A DNA stretch of 64,000 nucleotides from Balamuthia mandrillaris (Eukaryota > Discosea > Longamoebia > Balamuthiidae). Positions 45,097-54,900 of the stretch are shown piece after piece. The notes below the pieces were generated by a model. The model was not told where the DNA came from, did no database searches, and saw nothing but the letters and a program-made list of their open reading frames with translations. How positions within the stretch are numbered: position 1 is the stretch's first letter; each line of letters begins with the position of its first letter. The position numbers and the translations under genes were made by a program. The DNA lies in the NCBI GenBank assembly GCA_031835245.1, contig JAVKOQ010000158.1, positions 1 through 64,000 on the forward strand, written 5' to 3'.

Positions 45097-45257
45097 TCTC
45101 TCTACTGTTCATAGATATAATTCTATTTTATCAATATCAAGAAACTGTTGTGGCTCAAAGAACACATAGAGGAGACGTGGAATGAGGCTGTACATTTCAT
45201 GGACCTTGCTGACTATCTCACCTATCGCGCGTCCGGCGATTCTACAAGGTTAGCCTA

Positions 45258-45305
<48 letters not shown>

Positions 45306-46870
45306 AACGTTATTTCTCGTTCTTAGCTTCATTTTTGTGTCCTCAAACAGATCGTTGTGTACGACGGTATGCAAATGGCAGTACCAATATCATTATCCTC
45401 AAAATGAAGAGTCAGAACAAGAAACCAAAATAATAAGAACGCTAGAACCAGTGGGCTCTTGGAATGATGAGTTCTGGAAAGCCATTGGCCTCGAGGATCT
45501 CATCCAACGAAGAAATGAACGCATAAAGTATTCCAGAATAGGAATAAACGTGCGGCCACCAGGAGAAGCTCTTTCTTTAGGGTTAAACGAAGAAACGGCA
45601 TTGGCGATGGGATTAAAGGTTGGCACCAAAGTCGCAGTTTCCATCATCGATGCTCATGCTGGTGCTATTGGCTTGTTAGCTGGCGATCGTATTCTTACCG
45701 AGGTTACGGATTCTTCTTCTTCTTCTTCTTCTTCTTCTTCTTCTTCTTCTTCTTCTTCTTCTTCTTCTTCCGAGAAGTTCCATATAAACTTTAACGAGCG
45801 TTTGGCTCTTATTTCTGGTAAGTGAGAGTACTTCTCGTTGTCCCATTATCCTATGTTAACCTTTTTTCTCCTGGTACAAAGGAACGTCTGCATGCCACAT
45901 GGCATTAACACCAATTCTCCCTACATCCCCTGTCGGCGGTATTTGGGGACCTTACTTGTCCGTGGTATTGCCTGGCTATTGGCTTTCGGAAGGAGGTCAA
46001 ACGGCCTCTGGCTCTCTGCTTGACCACGTTTTGAAGAACTTTTATCCATCAACTGAAGCGGAACTAGAAGAGGGTAAACAACATATTTTGTTGCATGAAT
46101 GTTTGGAGGAAATGGCACGACGGGAGGGACTTGCTTCGGTGGCTATGTTGACTCGTGATGTCCATGTCTTGCCCGATTTTCATGGCAATCGCTCTCCCAT
46201 TGGGGATCCTGCTCTCCGGGGCGTGATAACTGGTACCTTTGTTCTTTCCCTGTTTCCCCACTCCCTATCTTGTTCTTCGCTCTGCGTTAGCTTATTTTCT
46301 TCATTCTTTCAAACACACCAAAAAACTTTTACAACCCAAGGTCTATCTCTTGCCAGCAACAAAGAAGAACAAGCAAAACTCTACTTGGCCACAGTGCAAG
46401 CATTGGCTTACGGCACCCGCCACATCATCCAAGTCATGAACAAGAGGCTGGGATTCCGCATCGCCAGTATTTTTTTGACTGGAGGAGGAGCTAGCAACCA
46501 GCTCCTCGTTCAACAATACGCAGATATCACCGGTTGTCCTGTTTTTCTTCCCGCTGAAACGCAGACAGTGCTCCTCGGTTCGTTTCCCTTGTTGCTTGTT
46601 CTTTCTTTCTCTTTCTGATGTATCTTGTTGTCTCTTTCCAAACAAGGCACGGCAATGTTGGCAGCAGTGGCTAGTGGACGATACTCGACCATAATGGAGG
46701 CGATGCAAGCCATGAGCAGAAGCAAAGCCATCGTCTATCCGACCGTGGATGCGCAGGTACGCTCCTACCATCAAGCCAAATACAACGTTTATCGTCAGAT
46801 GCAGAAGCATCAACTTGGCTATCGTCGAATCATGGCAATGCCTGGTAACTCTGTTTCCTCGCAACAATGA
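44433..46870 (+). CDS. FGGY: FGGY-family carbohydrate kinase
   Basis: Seven exons (44433-44697, 44829-45037, 45142-45248, 45351-45817, 45882-46232, 46341-46577, 46647-46870) give 619 codons. The N-terminal phosphate-binding motif is VGVDVGTGSVRAGVVD. The ribulokinase-type substrate segment is WMDHRAVEQAKRIN, followed by LLWLKEHI. The second lobe has IDAHAGAIG, FLTGGGASN (adenosine motif) and GTAMLAAVASGRYS. These match the D-ribulokinase branch (human FGGY, yeast YDR109C), which phosphorylates ribulose, rather than glycerol kinase. A poly-Ser insertion (45717-45770) sits in a loop between the lobes and a CT-microsatellite lies in two introns. Cytosolic by lack of targeting signal. Confidence 0.88.
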
Positions 46871-46927
46871 CGTTTTTTTCTTCGTTTGGAAGCGAAGTGC
46901 CTTTATTCAACAAGAGCTCAATCAGCT

Positions 46928-48695
46928 TCACCATCGGTTCGTCCTGCATCTTCTATCGTAACCTGGGCACCCGTTCTTCTTTGCCCATTCCAGCAGTGAA
47001 TAATGCTTGTTGGCAAGCGCGTTCCTACAAGTTTCCTCGTCCCAAGGGCACCCTTCCTTTCTGGCCCATTGCAGTATCTTCAAGTGACCCGCTTTGGCAG
47101 CCCCGCTGCACGTATCTTCGTCCCAAGGACACCCATTCTCCCTCGCCCACTTTAGCACTTTGAAACGTCCGTTTCGGGCAGCGAGGCTGCACGTCTTTTC
47201 ATCCCAAGGGCATCCATTCTCCCTCAACCATCTCAGCATCTCCAGATCTCCTAGTTTTGCCGCGTTGTGTGAAGCCCGAGCGTCCCAACTTGGATGGCTA
47301 TCTCGGGCGTGGAGCAGCTGTACATATTCCAACTTGCCGTTGGCTACCAGCGCTGCCCATGACCTGGCATCCACGGGGCAGCCGTTGCTAATGAGCCACT
47401 CCACAATAGCCCAATGATCCATCCAGAGAGCCACAACCAATGGTTCCTCATTCCACGGACATCCACTCTCTCTAGCCCACTTCAAAACGTCCAAATGGCC
47501 TCTCTGGGCAGCCTTAGCGCACACCGAGTGGTCCCAAGGACATCCGTTGGCTCTGGCCCACCGCACCACCTCCAATCTACCGTTGAAGGCCGCAACGCTA
47601 CAAACATTCTCGCCCCAAGGACATCCGTTCGCTCTGGCCCATTGCAGCGTCTCCAGATGGCCCTTCCTGGCAGCATCGATGCAGGTCCTCTCGTCCCAAG
47701 GGCATCCGTTCGCTCTGGCCCATTGCAGCGTCTCCAGGTGGCCTTTCCGGGCAGCAAAGGCGCAAGTAGTCTCGTCCCAAGGACATCCGTGTTCCCGTGC
47801 CCACTTCAGCACTTCCAGGTGCCCGTATAGTGCGGCCTGGCTACATGTCTTTTCATCCCACGAACAACCAGCCTCTCTGGCCCACTTTAGGGTTTCCAAG
47901 TGACCGTACTCTGCTGCCTTGATGCATGTCCGCATGTCCCAATGACACCCGTTCTTTCTCAGCCACTGGAGCATTGCCAAGTCTCCTCTCTTTGCCGCCA
48001 AGGAGCAACTGCGTGCGTCCTTCACGTACCCTTTCTTGGCCAGAACCCATTCCAGCACTTTAATATGGCCTCCTTTGGCTGCCATGCGGCAGGTCTGTGT
48101 CACTGCCTCAACGTGATCCTCGTCGTAGTCAACAAACATGGGATTGTCTTCCTCCCACAGCCAGGGGCAGTGCTGATGAGCCCATTGCAACACCTCCAAA
48201 TGGCCTCTCAGTGCTGCTTTGGCGGTGAACTCGTCCCGATAAGGCACGCCTTTTTGCATGATGAGCCATTGCAACACCTCCAGCCTTCCGTTCTTGGCCG
48301 CCTTTTTGCCTGCTCTTACGCCGTCCAAAGGACACCCGTTCTCCACAGCCCATTGCAGCAACCCCAGATGGCCTTCAGCAGCAGCAAAGGTGCAAGTGCC
48401 TTGGTTCCACCGACAGTTCATGACGGTTCTTGCCCATTGGATCACCTCCACCCGACCGTGAGAGGCTGCTTGCTCGCAGGTCCGCTCGTCCGGGGAGTAG
48501 CCGCCGTGCTCCACCGCCCATCTCAGCAACGTCAGGCTGCTGCACACCAGTCGCACGGACAGACGCCGTCGCAAGGCAGGCGGGCACTGCAGGAACCACC
48601 ACTTGCAGGCCCTGCACGCCAGGGAGACTTGGTTTGGCGGCAGAAAGCTCAGCACGTGGGCCAGCAGTTCCACCGGAAGGGTCTCCTCGTCCCAG
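46928..48695 (-). CDS. F-box protein with long ankyrin-type repeat array
   Basis: The main exon encodes about 588 residues. The N-terminus is an F-box (ETLPVELLAHVLSFLPP), but the frame has no ATG before an upstream stop. I infer an acceptor at 48696-48697 and a short first exon, possibly starting with ATG at 48793. At least fourteen 27-33-residue repeats follow with core GHLEVLKWARENGCPWDE and a TC-x-AA pair. This ankyrin-like type is abundant in free-living amoebae and giant viruses that infect them. Such proteins pair an SCF adaptor with a substrate-binding solenoid. DNA of neighbouring repeats is similar. The first-exon join is unresolved; phase does not match the simplest donor. Confidence 0.75.
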
Positions 48696-48883
48696 CTGCC
48701 GGTTTAACGAGGGTTGTCGTTCCGAGAAGTTTCCAAGGACGACTTCCGAACTAAGGAACGCGCAAGACTACCCAGGGCCGAGGGCACAGCCATAACGTGG
48801 AGCTGCCCCAGCCAGGTGGCCAAGGAGCAGAAACAAGGAAGCAACTCAGAAAAAACAAAAAAAAATAAACAAGAAAGAAAGGG

Positions 48884-49624
48884 ATGGATGAGACAACGAC
48901 TACGACACCTCCATGGGAGGAGCTGCCGCCCGAGCTGTGGGCCATGGTGTTTAGCGAGGTCACGTACGTGGGGAGCTCTAACAAACTGCGTGACATCATG
49001 GCGTTCGTGTGCAAGTCATGGAAAAGCATAATGGAGGCCGAGAGGGAGGGCACCGCCCCCATATGCAGGGGATCCTTCTCCTTGAGCGATGCGGTATACG
49101 AGATGTCCCCAGGCGCCATGAACTGGGTCCTGGAGTTCCCTGAAGCGAGGCGTGGATTGTTGGAAACCTATGGTGGTGACTCGGGAATACCGATGGTGGG
49201 CAGTTTGTTGCTGAGGTTGGTGGACGCCGATCGTGCGGATGTGTTGGAAGAGCTGTGTAGATATACCTACATAAGCCCCAGGTACAGCGTTTGCTTGTGC
49301 GTTTACTGCAAGAAGTTCGACGTGTGGTGGCTGGGTGGCAACGAGGACGAGATTTGCAGATGGGAACCTGAAGACGGTGATCCTGAGGTAACGCCCCTTG
49401 ATTTGTACGCACGTGCCATCCACCGAGGTTCACTCAACGTGGTCCGGTGGTACTTTGAGCAGGTGCGCTCCACATGTCCCCGCCTGTCCGAAGCTTTGAG
49501 CATGTTCAGTGAGCTGATGGATGCGCAGGGTATGGCGGAACGCCTTGGGCACACCCACATAGTCAAGTGGGCTGATGAGCGGATGTGGCTGGAGGATTCC
49601 TCACCAGAGTATCCCGACTACTGA
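48884..49624 (+). CDS. F-box protein, 246 aa
   Basis: Single exon starting MDETTTTTPPWEELPPELWA; the F-box core is PPELWAMVFSEVTYV, ending KSWKSIM. The rest has weak ankyrin-like helices (LYARAIHRGSLNVVRWYFEQ) and ends SSPEYPDY. A CxxC pair (CVYC) lies near residue 145. It is divergent from the ankyrin-array F-box gene (spacer 188 bases). It probably derives from the same expanded family, with most repeats lost or diverged. Confidence 0.75.
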   Translation: MDETTTTTPPWEELPPELWAMVFSEVTYVGSSNKLRDIMAFVCKSWKSIMEAEREGTAPICRGSFSLSDAVYEMSPGAMNWVLEFPEARRGLLETYGGDSGIPMVGSLLLRLVDADRADVLEELCRYTYISPRYSVCLCVYCKKFDVWWLGGNEDEICRWEPEDGDPEVTPLDLYARAIHRGSLNVVRWYFEQVRSTCPRLSEALSMFSELMDAQGMAERLGHTHIVKWADERMWLEDSSPEYPDY

Positions 49625-49865
49625 CTGAATAAAGCCACTCTGATCTTTTTTCATCTGTTTTATACCTGGGCAAGGTGCCACCTCTGGCTAGCCCTTCTGG
49701 CTGAACTCAGGCGTGTGGCTGGAATGGTGCCGCTGTATGCTGTGCCACTATGCAATTTCTCCTTTTTCCCCTCTTATTTCTGAAGAGCTTCTGTTGCCTC
49801 ATAGTTCTGCATTGATGATAGATGTCCCCAACAGTTTGCTGGGAACTGTAGTAGCCCTTGCTTTC

Positions 49866-49997
49866 CTCCCTACCATCTCCTCTTCTCTTCTCTTCTCTTC
49901 TCTTCATCGTTCTCTTCTCTTCATCGTTCTCTTCTCTTCATCGTTCTCTTCTCTTCTCTTCATCGTTCTCTTCTCTTCATCGTTCTCTTCTCTTCTC
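49866..49997. repeat. pyrimidine minisatellite (CTCTTCATCGTTCTCTT-type)
   Basis: Five copies of a unit of about 15-20 bases built on TTCATCGTTCTCTTC separated by CTCTT runs. It is strictly pyrimidine-rich on this strand except for the ATCG core. Confidence 0.85.
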
Positions 49998-50092
49998 TCT
50001 CACTCTCTCTTCTCCATTCCTTTCTTCTTTTTTCACATGGTGAGCTTCTTACTAGTCTCCCTCTCCCTTTTTTCCCTCTCTCTCCCTGCGTT

Positions 50093-50143
50093 GAAAGCTC
50101 AGCGCGTGGGCCAGCAGTTCCTCTCCTCCTCCCAGCTGCTGGT
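50093..50143 (-). pseudogene. short duplicated fragment of the F-box/ankyrin gene start
   Basis: Nearly identical to 48643-48706 with a deletion of about 13 bases. Shared blocks are GAAAGCTCAGC, CGTGGGCCAGCAGTTC, and CCCAGCTGC followed by GGTTT. The fragment covers the F-box start and its putative splice acceptor. It lies 118 bases upstream of the synapsin-like gene, in the spacer 49625-50261, which holds no other gene. Confidence 0.75.
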
Positions 50144-50261
50144 TTGCCCTGTTTCTTTCCATTGTCGCCTTTCTTGTTTCTGTTTTATAACGTTAATAAG
50201 AAAGTTATAAGAGCGGTAACGCTTTCGCGAAGTACGAGAAGACGAAAGCTAACAAAAAAGA

Positions 50262-51942
50262 ATGGACGTGAAAAGGCTGTTGGTGCTCGGGTCGCAACGA
50301 ACCAACTATTACCAACTTTTCAAGGGCACGCACATCACTCTGGAACTACCTCCCACCTCGCAAGCGCAGAAGAGGTTGCCCACGAAGCACCTGGTGGCAG
50401 AAGAAAGCGAGGCAGCAACCCACAAAGAAGGCACCGACACCGCAGGACAAACAACAAAGGAACAACAGGAGACCAAACAAAAGAAACACAAGAAGAGCAC
50501 CAAAGATGCCAAAGACAAGGAAAAGGAAACACGCACCGAGGAAGAAGAAAAGAAAGAGGCCGACGCCACTCGCCAACGCCGCTACCGCCTCGAGGTGGAG
50601 CAGTGCACATGGGACGATATATCCGTGGTGAGCTACGCCGACAACGGCGGGCTGGTCGTCACCATTCGACCCTCCTTCCGTCCCTTGGCTGGCACCCCGC
50701 AGGACCAACCTCGGGCTTTTCAACCGGACTTTGTCCTGCTGAGAGCCTCCTGCAAAGGCGGCGCCGCGGTGAACCACATGCACCTCCTGGCTCCTTTCTG
50801 TCATGCCGACGTGCCATCGTTGAACGAGTGGCCGTCCTTCTATCTGTCGCAGGACAAGGCGGCCATGTATGGCAGGTTGCTGCGGGTGAAGCGAAGGTTG
50901 GGAGGAGCGAAGGAGTTCCCGTTGGTGCAGCAGGCTTGTTATAGCGATTGGAAGGCGGCCACGTTCCCGCCTGACTTTCCTTGTGTTGCTAAGATCGGTA
51001 TGGTCACTTCAGCCTCTCTTCTCTTCTGCTTCTCTGCTTCTCTTCTCTCCACTCCGTCTCTTTTTGGTGTGCACTCTATGTTCTTCTCTTGCTATGTTTC
51101 TGGCTCGTCCTTCTTTGTTCTCTGTTCTTTCTCTCTTTGACCTACAAGGTTGTTTCTTCGTGGTAGGAACGGCAAGTGGAGGACTGGGCAAGATGAAGAT
51201 CAATGGACCTTCCGAATGGGACGACTTTGGCAGCGTCAGCGCCATGCAGCCGCAATTCTTCACATCTGAACCTTTTGTCAAATGGTATTCTTCTCTGTCC
51301 ATGTGCCTCTCTCCTGCCTGCTCTCCTCTTCATGTCTTTTCTTTTCCACGTTGTTTTCTTTAGATTCTTTTAGTTCTCTTCCGCTTTCTTTGTTTTAGCA
51401 ACTAACAAGCTACTTAACAAATAACAAAAAGGGAGTATGATGTTCGCATCCAAAAGATAGGTCCTCACATCCGCGCCATGAAACGCACATCCAAACACTG
51501 GAAGAGCAATGTGGACATTGCCATGATAGATGAGGACATCGAGGAGGTGCCGGAGCGTTACCGACGATGGATCAACGCTGCTGCCAAGGAATGCGGAATG
51601 GACATTTGTGCGATGGACGTGCTGACCACCACGGATGGCAAAGAGTACATTCTGGAACTCAACTCGAGTGCCATAGGGCTGAGCACGTTGCACGCAGAGG
51701 AGGATGAGCTGCTCATTCGAGACCTGACGTTGAGAAGGATGGAAAGCGCTTTGCAAAAGAGGTTGTGGAGAAAAGAAGAAGATGGAGACGATGAATCGCA
51801 TTCTACTCCGACAGAAGTGGAAGAATTGCAGCAAGAAGTGAAACAGTTGAGAGCACGATTGAAGGAGATGGAAGAAAGAGAGAAAGACGCGGCTCAGAAA
51901 ACAAAGACCAAAAACTCCAAAAAGAACAGATTGTGGGGATAG
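50262..51942 (+). CDS. synapsin-like ATP-grasp protein
   Basis: Three exons (50262-50997, 51167-51284, 51432-51942) give 454 codons. The order of motifs follows the synapsin C domain. RLLVLGSQRTNYYQLFKG starts it. YADNGGLVVTI, FQPDFVLLRASC, ADVPSLNEWPSFYLSQDKAA and GAKEFPLVQQACY follow. The ATP-grasp core is FPCVAKIGTASGGLGKMKI, TSEPFVKWEYDVRIQKIG, SNVDIAMID, GMDICAMDVL and YILELNSSAIGL. A Lys/Glu/Thr-rich insert splits the N-terminal lobe (50390-50575). A C-terminal coiled coil (EVEELQQEVKQLRARLKEM) replaces the animal D/E domains. Animal synapsins bind ATP and synaptic vesicles; here a role in vesicle or membrane traffic is only an inference. A different ATP-grasp ligase is the alternative, but the adjacent motifs favour synapsin. 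Confidence 0.83.
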
Positions 51943-51975
51943 AATACTTTAGTAAAATACAAAGAGAGACTCACA

Positions 51976-54900
51976 TTAGTTGAAGAAGTCGTAGATTTGA
52001 GCAACGACAACAGGAGGAGAATGTTTGTCGAACGCACGAATGGCGTCCAACAAATAAGCCACCTTCACCCCCATCACCACGCACAAGCTTGGTTGCTGGT
52101 CTTCTCCTTCTTTGTCTTCCAAAGGATAACGATAACAAAACTTGAACTCGCAGCCTTCCGGCACGCCTTTCTTTCTCAAAGCCATCGGCATCGTCGTCCA
52201 TGTCAACGGTTTACCTTTTCTCTTTCCTTCATTGCTTTGCTCTCCCTCCTCCTCTTTCAGTTCTTCTTTGGTTCTGCAACAGAGAAGTTTGACTTGAACT
52301 TCTGTTTGGTTTGAGATTTCGAGAAGACGAGCTGCTTTCGGTAGCTTTCTTGCCATGTTGCACAATACCGCTGTCATGGTTTTGAAGGTTGGTATCGTCA
52401 CCACAAACAGTTGATCATCCATTTCCATCGTAGTAGACACCTTCTTCACCTCAACAATTCTCTCATCGACTTCATTCTTCCAATCTATTTCTTCGTCTTC
52501 GTCTCCTTCGTTTGTTGGTATGAGCACAACCACTTCTTCCACCAAAGTGTCTGTATCATAGCTTTCGCCTTCTGCTCCCAACATCCTTTTAAGCGGCCAC
52601 GCCAAAAGCTGTAGCTTAGCAAAGATGATGCTCATGGCTATGGCCGGAACGACATCCACAGCAAAAGCCTGGTTCAGGACAGCAGTTCGCCACCCAAATT
52701 TGTTGGCCACGATGCCGACTTCTTTCCACAATACGGAGAAGTAAAGCTGGAGGAAGCGAAGGAAAGGAAAGCGATACCAAGGAGTGTGTTCCATGGTGCT
52801 GCCAAAGAGTTGGACCATCTCCACTTGCATCCATTCGTTGAGCTTGAACCACGTCCAGTACTCTTCTTGTTCTTCGTGGAGAGGTCGGGTGATCCCTGTT
52901 TCTGACAAAAGACTCCTCACTTTATCAATGCATTCTTGTTGATGTCCAGCATTCGAAGGAGAAGATGTAGAAGCAGATGATGAAGATGGCGACGCCGACG
53001 AACGATACACAAGCTTTAGCTTTCGAACTTTGTTGCGAAGGCCGCTGCGAATGTTGTCCCAAGTGCGCCATGACAACAGTCCTTCCTCACCGAAAGCGGC
53101 GGTGAGGTCGCGCCCCTTCAGACGAAGGTGAGTGTCACGAAGGAAGCGACGTTGAAGTGCCTCTTTGACGTCGGCGTAGTCAGCGGTAAGAGAGCGATAG
53201 CCATACTTCGCCTCTATAAGCTCTGCGACGTCAGTTAGGTCGTAAAAGTTACCTTCCGTCATCGTTACTTGAACAACTTGCGCTTGACTCGTCTTATCCG
53301 TGAGTTGCTGTAAACGTTGTAAAGCGTCTTGAAGATTCTTTTGTTGGGTGGAGTTCAACGCAGAGGAAGAAGGAGACGATGTTGAGAAAGACGAGATGCA
53401 CTCTTCTTGTCGCTGTTGTTGCGCTTTCTTCCAGAGAGAGACAACATCGGAGAGCCCTACAAACCACGCTTGCCACACCACCGTTTGCGACAGCTGCACT
53501 TTCGGCGATCCCAACACCGCCATCGCAGCTTCATGCCATCCGTTTTGTTTCCCTTCTTCGTCTGCGAGAATCAGCTGCAAAGAAGGCAATTGCGGAGGAG
53601 TAGAACGACGAACTCTTTGTAAAGCTCGTCGAAGTTGTTGCCAGGAATATGCATCTAAATGGTCGACTAACCACTGCGCTGTCATTGCGGTCCCAGAGTT
53701 TGACGAAGAAGAAGAAGAAGAAGAAGAAAGGTTGGTGGAGAGCACGGTGTTGTTGATCACTCGTTGAGCCACTTGGTTGAGGCCGAGGTTCTCAATAATG
53801 GCGGGGTCGGAGAGTTCTGGGATAACCTTGAGCAGAGCGTCGAGTTCTTTGGTTACTGCGTTCAATGTTGGAGGAATCAGTTCTTCTTCGTCATCGACAA
53901 TATCTTTAGAATCTTTCTCCTTTTCCTCTGTTTGTCTCTGTGCGTTTGCTTTCACTTTCTCTTTCTCGGTAGTGGTCGACGAAGAAGATGAAGTCACTGT
54001 TGTGGAGGGTTGAAGCGTAAAGCTGTTCTCAAAGTCTTTGATGAGAGATACTACAATAAGCTCCATCGGAGAGGCCTTTCCTGTTTTCGCTTTGTTGAGC
54101 AAAGTTCTCATCAACAGACCAACCTCCGGTGGAATGATCTCCACCTCTTCAAACTTTTCGTTCGCTATTTGAACGTTGTCAAAGTGCGGTTGAAAACGGC
54201 TCAACAATCGAACAGTCGGTTCCACGTAACCATCCAAAAGCTGTTCCACGACGAAGGCTTGTCCCTTGGAGAGAGAGGATGCGGCCATCGACTTGAGGGC
54301 AGCAGAGAGCTCAGGAAGAGCTGCGATGAGACCATCGATGAGAGCTTTGAGAGCGTCGAGAAGAAGCGACGGAACTTGATTCACAAGAGCCGTTACACGG
54401 GGGAGAATCACTGGAGCCATACTTTCCACAGTTTTTATCGCTTTGAGCTGCGAAGAAGCCGCTAGAGAAGATGATGAAGAAGAAAGAGAAGGAGATGGAG
54501 ATGGATTCCACAGAGGGGCTTTGTAGAAACACATCATCTCATCCCAAGTTGGATCTCCTGTCTGCATTTCGTAGAGGAGTGTGTCTCCAAAGCCCGCTGC
54601 TCTCATAACTACCTCTCTCCACTGCAACACCGAACGAAAGGCTCTTCGCTCACTGCGCTCCATTTGCGGAGACACTCCCGTCACCGCGTTGAAGACCATG
54701 TGGGCCACGTCCAGCATTGGCAGCAAACGAGGATGTCTCTCCTCATCGCAATCGTGCTCTCGAACTATAAATAGACCTCCTGGACGCAGCACTCGATAGA
54801 TGGAACGAAGGAAAGGAACGAGTTGCTCTTGAGGTAGGTGATGAAGGCCCTGGTTAATGGTCACCAAGTCCATTGACTCTGGGGCCACTTCTCTCCCCAA

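Noticed and set aside
47414-48754. Several plus-strand frames of 100-284 codons across the ankyrin gene
   Set aside because: They repeat with the ankyrin period and lack independent motifs; the minus frame carries the F-box and repeat consensus.
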